Notes: a model not told the origin generated them from the letters alone. Positions 44,575 through 52,698 are shown, counted from the first letter of the stretch. The stretch: 64,000 nucleotides of DNA from Oceanicaulis sp. HLUCCA04 (GCA_001314625.1 LJSH01000002.1:216458-280457); one strand, 5' to 3'. Made by a program: numbers and translations.

Positions 44575-45876
44575 ATGACAAAACCTGTTGTGATTATCAC
44601 CTATGCCCGCAGTCTCATGTCGCTGACGGTCGCAGAATCCTGCCGCGAACTGGCCGGGCGGATTGTTGCCGCTGACAGTGTCGACATGACGCCGCTGGGG
44701 TTCTCCAAGAATTGTGACGAGGCCATCATTACCGCTGACAGCCGCACTGACCCGGAAGCCTTCATCACCGATATGGTCGAGGCGTGCGCGAAATACGCCG
44801 AAAATGGCGTGGTCATCATGCCGGTATTTGAAGAAATGGAATTGCTGGCGCGCGCGCGTGACCGCTTCCCCGCTCATGTCACCATCGCCGCACCCGACGC
44901 GGATGCGATCAGCAAGGTCACGCCCAAGCATCACCTTGCCGAAACAGTATCGGGAACGGGCATTCCGGCCCCCGCGACAGAGCGAATTGGCGACGGCAAG
45001 ACCGGCCTGCACGAGCCGGAAGGCTTCTCCTATCCTTTCCTTGTAAAGCCGTCAGAGGGTGCAGGCGGGCGAGGCATCAGCAAGATTGCCGATGCCGACG
45101 CGCTTAAATCCTATGCCGGCGGATTGCGGGAAAAGGACATCATCCTGGCGCAGGAGTTGGCACCGGGCAGCGATTACTGTGTGTCAGCGCTTTGCAATAA
45201 GGGCGAGCTCGTCATCTGCTCGGCCTATACCAATCTCGAACAGTTTCCCAAGGAACACGGCGCGGGCGTCGTGCGCGAAACAGTTGATGCCGCGCCGTTT
45301 GTGAAGGCCGTGGAACGCATCGCGCACGAAACCGGCTGGGACGGCGTATTTGAAGCCGATTTCATGTGGACGGGTGAAGAGGCCGATACGCCGCTCCTCA
45401 TCGAGATCAATGCCCGCTTCTGGGCAGGCGTTCGCCATTCCAAGCTCTCCGGCGTGGACTATCCGCGCCTGTTGCTGGAACAGACGCTGTTCGGTGCCAT
45501 CCGCTCCGATCCTGGAACGCCCCAAATCGGCCATCGCTCGAAAGTGCCCATGATATGGATGGCTTCGGCGGTGTCGGAAGCCTTCTCGGAAACGGAATAC
45601 GCCGAACATCTCAGCGAGGCATGGGAGCGCCTGACAGCCTCCGAAGGCAATCTGATGGACCGGGTGGGGCGATTCCTGAGCACGCTGGGCAGCGCCAAAT
45701 CGGCGGGCGAGGCTATCGACGACATCATGTTCCGCCTGACCGACAGGTCCGATCTCGATATTGATCTCATGGCCGAGGATGATCCACGTTCAGCGCTGGG
45801 CGTGCTGTTTATCGCGTCGCATCTGGCACGCCACGGCAAACTGCCCCCCGAGATATCCTACAAGCCTATGGAATAG
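44575..45876 (+). CDS. ATP-grasp carboxylate-amine ligase
   Basis: 433 residues from the ATG at 44575; a GTG at 44548 with a GGGA before it is an alternative. The ATP-grasp domain (about 105-340) shows PKHHLAETVSGTGIPAPAT, FLVKPSEGAGGRGISKI and the metal site LLIEINARFWAGV. Such enzymes join an acyl phosphate to an amine, as in peptide or glutamyl ligases. The substrate is unknown; the neighbouring C26 hydrolase suggests a gamma-glutamyl or D-amino-acid conjugate. No carrier domain is fused. Confidence 0.82.
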   Translation: MTKPVVIITYARSLMSLTVAESCRELAGRIVAADSVDMTPLGFSKNCDEAIITADSRTDPEAFITDMVEACAKYAENGVVIMPVFEEMELLARARDRFPAHVTIAAPDADAISKVTPKHHLAETVSGTGIPAPATERIGDGKTGLHEPEGFSYPFLVKPSEGAGGRGISKIADADALKSYAGGLREKDIILAQELAPGSDYCVSALCNKGELVICSAYTNLEQFPKEHGAGVVRETVDAAPFVKAVERIAHETGWDGVFEADFMWTGEEADTPLLIEINARFWAGVRHSKLSGVDYPRLLLEQTLFGAIRSDPGTPQIGHRSKVPMIWMASAVSEAFSETEYAEHLSEAWERLTASEGNLMDRVGRFLSTLGSAKSAGEAIDDIMFRLTDRSDLDIDLMAEDDPRSALGVLFIASHLARHGKLPPEISYKPME

Positions 45877-45881
45877 ACATT

Positions 45882-46571
45882 TTGAGACCTGTTATCGGAT
45901 ATATCGGCGCGCCAGACGGCGACCGGCTGGTAGGCGCGTTGACGGCGTTCATCATATGGCTTTGTGGCGGCAGCCCGGTGCGCCTGCGCACCGGGCCGGG
46001 CCGCGAGGCGGGTCATCTTGACGGCCTGATCCTGCTGGGCGGCCTCGATATTCATCCGGCCCGGTACAATGCCGACGTTGAAATTGATGCACGCTTTGAT
46101 CCGTCGCGAGATGCGCTTGAGCTGGCCTGGCTCGAGATCGCGTTTGCCCGGTCCATACCGGTCATGGGGATTTGCCGGGGCCTTCAGATGCTCAATGTAA
46201 AAGCGGGCGGCGACTTGCACCAGCGCCTCGATCCCGAGCTGACCAAAGGCTGGCCCAATGGGCCGGTCGGCTACACCCTGTTTCGCAAGCGGGTTGATAT
46301 ACTTGAAAACACGTTTCTGGCCAGCGTGTTCGGGCCGGGGCCATTAAGCGTAAACAGCCTGCACAAGCGGGCCGTGCGCAATATTGCGCCCGGATTTACC
46401 GCAACCGCCTGCGGGCACGATGGCGGCGTTCAGGCGATCGAGTCTGACGGCGATGTTTTACGTTTCGGCGTCCAGTTTCACCCCGAACTCCTCATTTACC
46501 GCTCCGACATGCGCCGCCTGTTCCGCCGGTTTGTGCGGGCGTGCCGCACTCATCGGCAACCGGACTCGTGA
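45882..46571 (+). CDS. C26-type gamma-glutamyl hydrolase / class I amidotransferase-like
   Basis: 229 residues from a TTG at 45882, 5 bases after the ATP-grasp gene. The nucleophile elbow GICRGLQMLNV carries Cys, and VQFHPELL provides the His and Glu of the triad. LLGGLDIHPARY matches the PuuD (gamma-glutamyl-GABA hydrolase) group, although the protein is a little short. With the PuuR-like regulator and the ATP-grasp enzyme it resembles a glutamyl-conjugate cycle of synthesis and hydrolysis. It is convergent with the sensor kinase gene. Confidence 0.82.
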   Translation: MRPVIGYIGAPDGDRLVGALTAFIIWLCGGSPVRLRTGPGREAGHLDGLILLGGLDIHPARYNADVEIDARFDPSRDALELAWLEIAFARSIPVMGICRGLQMLNVKAGGDLHQRLDPELTKGWPNGPVGYTLFRKRVDILENTFLASVFGPGPLSVNSLHKRAVRNIAPGFTATACGHDGGVQAIESDGDVLRFGVQFHPELLIYRSDMRRLFRRFVRACRTHRQPDS

Positions 46572-46591
46572 CAATTCCAACATGGCCGGAA

Positions 46592-48343
46592 TTAGTTCGC
46601 CCAGCGGTCGTTGAGAGGGAAATTCACACTGGCCTCGTGGCCACCGAGGAAGCCCGTGCCGCTTGTAAAGGCGCCACCGAGCTGCTGGGCGAACGCATTC
46701 ATCAGCGAGGACCCGGTTCCCGAGCGCGCTGAAGGGATGGTGCCAGCACCGTTATCGTTGACAGAAATTATGCAGTCCCGGTCATCTTCGCAAATGAGCT
46801 TGACCACGATCCGACCTGAATCCTGGTTCGTGAAGGCATGTTTGAATGCATTGGTGACGGCTTCCGTCACAAACAGGGCCATGGGCGCGGCCTGATCAGG
46901 GTTTAATGCAAACTCGGCGCACTCCACCTCGAGAATGATCCGGCTTTCGTGGCCGCCCAGAACCTCTCCAAGGTTGTGAAGGAGGTCTTCTAGGAAGGGC
47001 TTGACCTCGATATACCGAAGATCATCGGTCTCGTAGAGGCTGCGGTGCACCAGCGCCAGCGCATTGATGCGCTGGCGGGCCTCCAGCAGCGCCTGCGCCG
47101 CAGCCGGGTCGCTGATGCGCCCCGACTGCAGATTGAGCAGGCTGACGATCACCTGAAGGTTGTTTTTGACACGGTGGTGGATTTCCCGCAGCAGGCCCGA
47201 GCGCTGGTCTACGGCATCGGCTAGCTCCTTGCGCTGCTCGTCCAGCGAGGCTGCCATCTGCTCCATGACGGCGGCCAGGCGCGCCACTTCGCGCGGGGCC
47301 TTGCGGGCCCGCTGCGGAACAAGGTCAAGTCGGCCTGCAGCATAAAGTTGGGCAATGCGTTGCAGATAGGTGAGCCAGCGCAGGATGAAATAGTCGACCG
47401 CCACCCACACGCAGATCAGCACGAGCAAGGTCATCAGGGCCGGAATGGCAAATGTGCTGATGACGCTGATCCCGCTGAAACTCTCAAACACCCGCGCGGG
47501 GGCCGCAATCGCAACGCCCAGCCGTTCAGGAATGAGAGAGGCCACAATCACCTCATAGCTGGACCGGACCCCTGTTGCTTCAGCGCGGAGGGCTTCGCCG
47601 GGGCGGGCCTGTTCGAGCAGACTCCCGACCTCTGCGCCCTCAAATACATCGTCCGGATTCGTGTTCACATCCAGCTTCAAAGCGCCCTGCCGGCTGATGA
47701 GGGCCAGCTGAGCGTCTTCCGGCAGCCGTTCACGGCGCACGAGGCGTGCTGCAGCATCCATGTCGGTTGCGACAGCGACGACACCGGCAAATTCGTCTTC
47801 AACGGTCTCGTCGGCGCCCAGGCCGCTTTGCAGCCGGCGCACCGTCAGTACGACCTGGCGCTGCGACATGGCACCGAAAACAACATCGCTATGGGTGCGT
47901 TCTTCGCCTTCGCGAAGCGTAACAAACCAGTCGCGGGAACTGAAATTGGATGCCGAGGGATCTGCAGGAACTGCCGAGCACGCCAGCTCACCGCGCGCAT
48001 CAACGATCGCAATGTTGGAAATGGTGTCGTCAGCCTGAGCCATACGCTGCAACGTGACCGCACACAGCGCCGGATCATCCATCAGCGCAAAAGCCTGAAA
48101 GGCGATCGCGCCGCTCATGCCATCGGCGCGTGAGAACGCTGCCATTATGGCATCCGAGGCAGTCAGGGCAGCGGAGTGCAGGCGGTCCATCTCCCGCGCG
48201 CGCTGGTCTTCGTACTCCATGACGCCTTGTACGCTGGACAATACCAGCAGCGGCAGGAGTGCCAGTACCAGCACCGCCAGCAACTGCACCCTCAGGCCCC
48301 GGCGCGATCCGCTCTTCAGCGCCTCCTGCATCCCTCCGGGCAC
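46592..48343 (-). CDS. HWE/HisKA_2-family sensor histidine kinase of the general stress module
   Basis: 583 residues. Transmembrane helix about 20-40, a large extracytoplasmic sensor domain (about 43-285), second helix (about 295-320), then a linker and HisKA_2 domain with the H-box REIHHRVKNNLQVIVSLLNLQSG and a HATPase_c domain with VTEAVTNAFKHAF and SVNDNGAG. Kinases of this type phosphorylate PhyR in the general stress response. The gene is five bases downstream of ecfG in the nepR operon. GTG at 48343 is used; ATG at 48331 is possible. Confidence 0.9.
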   Translation of the reverse strand: MPGGMQEALKSGSRRGLRVQLLAVLVLALLPLLVLSSVQGVMEYEDQRAREMDRLHSAALTASDAIMAAFSRADGMSGAIAFQAFALMDDPALCAVTLQRMAQADDTISNIAIVDARGELACSAVPADPSASNFSSRDWFVTLREGEERTHSDVVFGAMSQRQVVLTVRRLQSGLGADETVEDEFAGVVAVATDMDAAARLVRRERLPEDAQLALISRQGALKLDVNTNPDDVFEGAEVGSLLEQARPGEALRAEATGVRSSYEVIVASLIPERLGVAIAAPARVFESFSGISVISTFAIPALMTLLVLICVWVAVDYFILRWLTYLQRIAQLYAAGRLDLVPQRARKAPREVARLAAVMEQMAASLDEQRKELADAVDQRSGLLREIHHRVKNNLQVIVSLLNLQSGRISDPAAAQALLEARQRINALALVHRSLYETDDLRYIEVKPFLEDLLHNLGEVLGGHESRIILEVECAEFALNPDQAAPMALFVTEAVTNAFKHAFTNQDSGRIVVKLICEDDRDCIISVNDNGAGTIPSARSGTGSSLMNAFAQQLGGAFTSGTGFLGGHEASVNFPLNDRWAN

Positions 48344-48348
48344 CGGCG

Positions 48349-48972
48349 TCAGCCCCCCGGCGTGAGGGATTTGACCTCGGCCATGATCAGATTGGCCGAT
48401 TCAGACGGACGCACCTTGTCTGTGGCAGAGCGCTGGCGCGGGCCCGATTCAAGTATCGCCGCCAGCGCCGAGCGGGCGCGGCTGACCCGGCTTTTCACGG
48501 TGCCGACCGCGCAGCCACAGATATTGGCCGCTTCTTCATAGGAAAAGCCGCCCGCGCCTACCAGAATGATCGCCTCGCGCTGGTCATCGGGAAGCTCCAG
48601 CAGAGCCCGGCGGGTTTCGTCCAATTCCAGAACTCCGTTCATGGAACTGGGTCCGGTCAGCGTGCGGTCCGCCTGTTCCTGATCCCAGGCAACCTGACGC
48701 CAGCTCCGGCGGCAATTGGAATAAAACTGGTTGCGGACAATCGTGAATATCCAGGCGCGGAAATTCGAGCCTGCGCGGAAGCGCTGACGCGCACTCCACG
48801 CCTTGATCAGAGCATCCTGCGTGAGATCGTCTGCAGCGCTGTCATTGCCTGCCAGTGACCGGGCAAACGCGCGCATATACGGGATGGCCTCGGCCATCTC
48901 TCGCTTGAACTCGCTCGCGGGAAGGGGTTCGGCGGGCGCATCTCCAGATTCAACAGTCTCTTCACGGGCCAT
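48349..48972 (-). CDS. ecfG: General stress response sigma factor EcfG
   Basis: 207 residues. Region 2 is DALIKAWSARQRFRAGSNFRAWIFTIVRNQFYSN, read in parts; region 4 is LPDDQREAIILVGAGGFSYEEAANICGCAVGTVKSRVSRAR. These match alphaproteobacterial ECF15 factors. EcfG directs RNA polymerase to GGAAC-N16/17-CGTT promoters, which occur repeatedly in this region. It is released when phosphorylated PhyR binds NepR. The start is three bases after the nepR stop. Confidence 0.95.
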   Translation of the reverse strand: MAREETVESGDAPAEPLPASEFKREMAEAIPYMRAFARSLAGNDSAADDLTQDALIKAWSARQRFRAGSNFRAWIFTIVRNQFYSNCRRSWRQVAWDQEQADRTLTGPSSMNGVLELDETRRALLELPDDQREAIILVGAGGFSYEEAANICGCAVGTVKSRVSRARSALAAILESGPRQRSATDKVRPSESANLIMAEVKSLTPGG

Positions 48973-48975
48973 GGT

Positions 48976-49194
48976 TCAGCCCTTGCGTCCAGATGAAGAA
49001 TCCGGTTCGTCAGGCTGACTGCCGTCAAGATCGTCCAGCGCGGACAATATCTTCTCGAAATCATCAGGCACGCCCTGACGGACGACGTCATCATACATCG
49101 CCTGCAGGCGTGCACCGATGACGCGCTGGCGGCTCTTTACTGCCTTGGCGCCCGGCTTCTCGTCAGGATTGCTCATTTGGCTCTTGCTATTCAT
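48976..49194 (-). CDS. nepR: Anti-sigma factor NepR
   Basis: 72 residues from the ATG at 49194; ATG 49176 is an alternative. The conserved helix RQRVIGARLQAMYDDVVRQGVPDDFEKILSALD, read in parts, is the NepR core that wraps EcfG; the tail is acidic (QPDEPDSSSG). NepR holds EcfG inactive until PhyR-P displaces it. It sits first in the nepR-ecfG-kinase operon, behind an EcfG-type promoter, giving positive feedback. Confidence 0.94.
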   Translation of the reverse strand: MNSKSQMSNPDEKPGAKAVKSRQRVIGARLQAMYDDVVRQGVPDDFEKILSALDDLDGSQPDEPDSSSGRKG

Positions 49195-49279
49195 CCGCTT
49201 CACACGTTGGAATGCGCATCCCCGCAATGATGCTTTTTAGAACGAAGTCGGCATACTGATGCGCTTTGACAGGCCAGAC

Positions 49280-49304
49280 AACGCCGGGGCCGATTTACGG
49301 TTCC
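49280..49304 (-). promoter_or_regulatory. EcfG-type promoter for nepR-ecfG
   Basis: On the minus strand GGAAC (49304-49300), 16 bases, CGTT (49283-49280), an exact match to the EcfG consensus. The predicted start is about 79 bases before the nepR ATG. Confidence 0.85.
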
Positions 49305-49324
49305 GCAGCCTGCGCAGTTAACCG

Positions 49325-49349
49325 GGAACCGGATTCGGCCGCCAGCGTT
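49325..49349 (+). promoter_or_regulatory. EcfG-type promoter for phyR
   Basis: GGAAC (49325-49329), 16 bases, CGTT (49346-49349). It faces away from the nepR promoter, 20 bases from it, and lies 28 bases before the phyR ATG. Confidence 0.87.
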
Positions 49350-49377
49350 ATTGTTCCGATTCCTCCGGAGGAGACTG

Positions 49378-50148
49378 ATGAGTTTTTCGAACGCTATCCG
49401 CCCGCATTTGCCCTATTTGCGGCGTTATGCGCGTATCCTGACAGGTTCTCAAACAAGCGGTGATGCTTACGTGCGCGCTTGCCTGGAGGCCATTCTTTCA
49501 GACCCGGACGGGTTTGACCGGGAAGAGAGTCCCAAGATTGCGCTTTACCAGATCTTCCATACCGCATGGGACAGTTCAGGCGGGCCTGAGTTTTCCTCCG
49601 CGCTGGAGGAGCGCATCTCGCGTATCACGCCGGTGCACCGCCAGGTGCTGCTGCTGACCTCTGTTGAAGGGTTCAGCACGGCGGATGCGGCGAAGATCAT
49701 GCGGATCAGTCCGCAGGAGGCCGAAGCGGCGTTGCTCGAAGCTCAAAAAGAGCTGGAAAGCGATCTTGCGACATCGGTCCTCATCATCGAGGACGAGCCT
49801 ATCATCGCGCTCGACCTGGCCAGCGTTGTCGAAGGTCTGGGGCACCGGGTGTGCGATACGGCGCGCACGCGCACCGAGGCGGTAGAGAAGGCAAACCAGC
49901 ACAGTCCGGGTCTCGTGCTGGCCGATATCCAGCTTGCCGACAACTCGTCCGGGATTGATGCCGTGCGCGACATTCTCGCCCGGCACGACATGCCCGTGAT
50001 CTTTATCACGGCCTATCCTGAACGCCTGCTGACCGGGGAGCGTCCGGAGCCGACCTATCTCATCACCAAGCCGTTCATGCCGGAAACGGTTGCAGCGACG
50101 ATCAGCCAGGCGCTGTTCTTCGCCACCGAGCCGGCGAAGGCATCCTGA
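49378..50148 (+). CDS. phyR: Response regulator PhyR (sigma-like plus receiver domains)
   Basis: 256 residues from the ATG at 49378, with GGAGGAGA upstream. The N-terminal sigma-like domain (1-135) mimics EcfG regions 2 and 4: AIRPHLPYLRRYARILTGSQ and LLTSVEGFSTADAAKIMRIS. The C-terminal receiver has phosphoacceptor Asp in VLADIQLAD, IEDEP and KPF. When phosphorylated, PhyR binds NepR and frees EcfG. DUF1328 follows 18 bases later. Confidence 0.96.
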   Translation: MSFSNAIRPHLPYLRRYARILTGSQTSGDAYVRACLEAILSDPDGFDREESPKIALYQIFHTAWDSSGGPEFSSALEERISRITPVHRQVLLLTSVEGFSTADAAKIMRISPQEAEAALLEAQKELESDLATSVLIIEDEPIIALDLASVVEGLGHRVCDTARTRTEAVEKANQHSPGLVLADIQLADNSSGIDAVRDILARHDMPVIFITAYPERLLTGERPEPTYLITKPFMPETVAATISQALFFATEPAKAS

Positions 50149-50166
50149 CGGAAAAGGAGTGCGGCC

Positions 50167-50340
50167 ATGTTCGGCTGGGCGTTGCTATTTCTGATTATCG
50201 CCATCGTCTGCGCTGTGCTGGGCTTCATGACGCTCGCCGGAGCCGCTGCTACGATTGCGCAGATACTCTTTGTCATCGCACTCGCTCTGGCGGTGCTGTC
50301 GGCCGTATTCCAGGCGTTCAGGGGCAGACCGCCCGTTTGA
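50167..50340 (+). CDS. DUF1328 small membrane protein (YtjA-like)
   Basis: 57 residues (MFGWALLFLIIAIVCAVLGF at the start) with two hydrophobic helices (about 4-24 and 32-48) and a short basic end. AAGGAG precedes the ATG. It follows phyR by 18 bases, so it should be part of the stress transcript. DUF1328 proteins are often stress-induced, role unknown. Confidence 0.88.
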   Translation: MFGWALLFLIIAIVCAVLGFMTLAGAAATIAQILFVIALALAVLSAVFQAFRGRPPV

Positions 50341-50370
50341 TGCTTGTCGTTCCTTGATGTTATATTGTGA

Positions 50371-50418
50371 CCAATACAAAGCGGGCCGTAACATATGTTT
50401 CGGCCCGCTTTGTATTGG
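50371..50418. repeat. 48-bp near-perfect palindrome between DUF1328 and the PRC-barrel gene
   Basis: Two 18-bp arms (50371-50388 and 50401-50418) pair perfectly, and the 12-base centre contains AACATATGTT, itself a palindrome; only one T-T mismatch breaks the whole symmetry. The arms read CCAATACAAAGCGGGCCG. The minus and plus strands both contain GGCCCGCTTT, so it could be a bidirectional terminator, though no proper T-tract follows. Cruciform formation is possible. Confidence 0.8.
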
Positions 50419-50437
50419 AAACTATTTACACAAAAGA

Positions 50438-50462
50438 GGAACGAAGTGATCTCCACAACGTT
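50438..50462 (+). promoter_or_regulatory. EcfG-type promoter for the PRC-barrel gene
   Basis: GGAAC (50438-50442), 16 bases, CGTT (50459-50462), exact consensus. It is 44 bases before the ATG at 50507. Confidence 0.8.
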
Positions 50463-50506
50463 GTGTGAAGCAGGGATATTAAGAGCTGCTACACAAGGAG
50501 AGTGAC

Positions 50507-51289
50507 ATGAAATCGCTTCTTAAAACTTGTACCATTATTGCTGCTGGTGGGCTCATGGCCCCGTATGCCATCGCCGATGAGCCGGAAGGCCAGGCATCTG
50601 ACAGAACCGAGGAAGCCCGTGACTGGGCCAGCGAGCGCACCGACGAGGCTGGCGACTGGGCCGGCGAGACCGGTGACGCGATCGAGGACGCTGTCAATCC
50701 TGACAGGACCCGCCTGACCGGCCGCACGCTGACTTCCACCGATCTTGAATACGAGGACGGTTCGGCACCGATCAGTGATCTGCGCATGAGCGCTGACGGC
50801 CAGGTCGAGGCCCTTGTCGTCTCACATGGTGGTTTCCTGGGTGTGTTCGGTGACGAGATCGAAGTGGATGCCGTTTCAGCAACCGTCGAACGCGGCCTGG
50901 ATAACGGTGAGATCCGCGTCGAGGCTGATCTGCGTGAAGCCGACATGGAAGCGGCGGCTGCGGGCGAGCGTTCGGCCATGGCTCTTGAGCTCGCCGAAGA
51001 GCGTTCAGAGACCGCGCTGTACTATTCCGACCTGTCGGGCGCCGAGATTCACGGCGCCGATGGCGAGGCGGTCGCGGTCATCCGCGACATCGAGTTCAGT
51101 GAGGATGGCGCTGCCGAGCATGTGGTCGTGCGCGACAACGGCTTCTTCAACATGCTGGGCGAGACGGGCCGTCTGCCCTTCTCCAGCCTGTCTGTCGAGC
51201 ACGATGGCGAGGAATGGGGTGTTCATGCCCGTTCGGTAACGGAGACGGATATCGAGCGTATCGCGTCATCGGATGACGACGCCAGATAA
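50507..51289 (+). CDS. PRC-barrel domain protein, periplasmic, stress-induced
   Basis: 260 residues. The signal peptide (about 1-23) is followed by an acidic, Asp/Thr/Ala-rich linker and two PRC-barrel domains (about 70-120 and 165-245; GRTLTSTDLEYEDGSAPISDLRMSADG read in parts, and GEAVAVIRDIEFSEDG). Single PRC proteins are linked with RNA processing or photosynthesis, but secreted double PRC proteins in alphaproteobacteria are commonly stress-regulated. The EcfG promoter just upstream fits this. Confidence 0.85.
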   Translation: MKSLLKTCTIIAAGGLMAPYAIADEPEGQASDRTEEARDWASERTDEAGDWAGETGDAIEDAVNPDRTRLTGRTLTSTDLEYEDGSAPISDLRMSADGQVEALVVSHGGFLGVFGDEIEVDAVSATVERGLDNGEIRVEADLREADMEAAAAGERSAMALELAEERSETALYYSDLSGAEIHGADGEAVAVIRDIEFSEDGAAEHVVVRDNGFFNMLGETGRLPFSSLSVEHDGEEWGVHARSVTETDIERIASSDDDAR

Positions 51290-51308
51290 GCGTCAGCATG
51301 CCGCATCA

Positions 51309-51343
51309 AGCCCCCGCACAGATGAATGTGCGGGGGCTTTTTT
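51309..51343 (+). terminator. Rho-independent terminator after the PRC-barrel gene
   Basis: A 12-bp perfect stem (AGCCCCCGCACA with TGTGCGGGGGCT), loop GATGAA, then six T residues (51338-51343). It also separates the PRC gene from the convergent sigma-like gene. Confidence 0.93.
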
Positions 51344-51344
51344 G

Positions 51345-51770
51345 TCACGCCATCTCGGAGCCGAACGCCAGAAGTCCATACAGCATGAAATGCTCCGCCC
51401 TCGCCAGCGGCGTGCCGGCTATGAAAGCCGCCTCTGCCAGCGAAACGCCTTCAACGCATACCAGCACCACGACGGCGCGTGAGGTGAACGGCAATCCCCA
51501 CAGCGCGGCGGCATACGAGGCAGGACTGATCGGCGCGGCTGCGGGCATGAAACGCAAATTGGTCCGGGCAGACGGCGCCTCTGACTTCAGATCTCCCGTA
51601 AACTGGCGGAACATCTCACGCTCGCGGCTGGAGGCTGACTCAAATGTGTGGCTGGTCTTGTCGCAGGCAGCCAGCCGGTCAAGAACACGGCCGGCAGCAG
51701 CAGCGTCAGCTGTTACCAGAAAGCCGTATCTGTGCAGACGGCGTGCAAGTGAGTGTCCGGGTATAGGCAT
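51345..51770 (-). CDS. Stand-alone sigma-like protein (PhyR N-domain / ECF region-4-like)
   Basis: 141 residues. The C-terminal half reads LPFTSRAVVVLVCVEGVSLAEAAFIAGTPLARAEHFM, the layout of ECF sigma region 4 (LPxxxRxVxxLVxVEGxSxxEAAxIxGTPLxxxxxxL). The N-terminal part (ARRLHRYGFLVTADAAAAGRVLDRLAACD) resembles the region-2 remnant of PhyR. The basic DNA-contact residues of region 4 are mostly replaced, so DNA binding is doubtful. A NepR-binding decoy or anti-sigma antagonist is possible. It is 1.2 kb from phyR, on the opposite strand. Confidence 0.7.
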   Translation of the reverse strand: MPIPGHSLARRLHRYGFLVTADAAAAGRVLDRLAACDKTSHTFESASSREREMFRQFTGDLKSEAPSARTNLRFMPAAAPISPASYAAALWGLPFTSRAVVVLVCVEGVSLAEAAFIAGTPLARAEHFMLYGLLAFGSEMA

Positions 51771-51865
51771 AAGATGGCGGCGATGCCGCCCTCTCCTGTA
51801 TCTGGTGCCCGTTTCCCCTAGCAGCGTGTTGAAGCGGCTGCGCTAACATAGATCAAACCACGCGT

Positions 51866-52618
51866 TTATGCTGCGCCACGGCCGCGCTGGTCGAGGATAT
51901 GCGCAGGACGCTGCAGGTGTAGATAGCGGGTGTCATAGTCCGCGTGCCGCGCAAGTTCCCCGATATCGATGACCCGCAGCCGTCCACGTTCTTCTATCCT
52001 GACCAGACCGGCGCGCCGCAACTCGCTCAGGGTGCGTGATATGTGAACAGGCGTAAGCCCCAGGCAGTCAGCAAGGACATCCCGGGTCAGATTGGTTTCG
52101 AGCCGTCCGTCGCTCGGGCCGCCGCCAAGCGCCTGACGCCGCACCAGCTCAAGCAGCAGATGGGCCAGGCGGATACGCGCGCTGCGCCGGCCGATCCGCA
52201 CGATATGCTCTCGCAATATACCCTCCTCCTGCACCACGCTCCAAAGCAATGCAGAGGAAATCTCCGCGTTGCCCTCAATCAGTTCGAGGAAGCGCGGGGC
52301 ATCCACTTCTGACACCATGAGCTGTGTCATCGCTGTGACGGAGTGGTCTGCCCGCGTGTCCACCAGCCCTTGCAGATCTCCGGTATCACCGGGCAGCAGC
52401 AGGTTGAGTATCTGGCGGCGGCCACACGCGAGTGAACGATGACGCATCGCCCAGCCACTCTCTATCCAGAACAGGGATTTAACCGGTTGGCCTTGCTGCA
52501 TCAGGCTCTGGCCGGGCTCCACAAGCCGGTTTCGAGCCCGGCATCCCAGCAATGCGTCAGCCGCTTCGTCGCTCAGCTTTCCATGGTGACGCAGGCGCAT
52601 TATCAGAGGACTTGTCAT
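51866..52618 (-). CDS. Crp/Fnr-family transcriptional regulator
   Basis: 250 residues. Cyclic-nucleotide-like sensor domain (about 15-140, GQSLMQQGQPVKSLFWIESG and LLPGDTGDL), a long dimer helix, and a winged HTH (about 170-235, LTRDVLADCLGLTPVHISRTLSELRRAGLV). No Fnr-type cysteine cluster is seen, so it is not an oxygen sensor of that class. Similar alphaproteobacterial proteins act in stress and stationary phase. A possible EcfG-type promoter, with an imperfect -10, lies upstream. Confidence 0.9.
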   Translation of the reverse strand: MTSPLIMRLRHHGKLSDEAADALLGCRARNRLVEPGQSLMQQGQPVKSLFWIESGWAMRHRSLACGRRQILNLLLPGDTGDLQGLVDTRADHSVTAMTQLMVSEVDAPRFLELIEGNAEISSALLWSVVQEEGILREHIVRIGRRSARIRLAHLLLELVRRQALGGGPSDGRLETNLTRDVLADCLGLTPVHISRTLSELRRAGLVRIEERGRLRVIDIGELARHADYDTRYLHLQRPAHILDQRGRGAA

Positions 52619-52672
52619 GCCGGCTCTTCCCTAAAAGCGCGTTTGCCGGGATCTGCCGGCGCTCATAATCCT

Positions 52673-52698
52673 TACGCGGCAATCTGCTATCCGGTTCC
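52673..52698 (-). promoter_or_regulatory. Weak EcfG-type promoter for the Crp/Fnr gene
   Basis: Minus strand GGAAC (52698-52694), 17 bases, CGTA (52676-52673). The -35 is exact; the -10 has A in place of the last T. Position, 55 bases before the start, is suitable. Confidence 0.4.
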
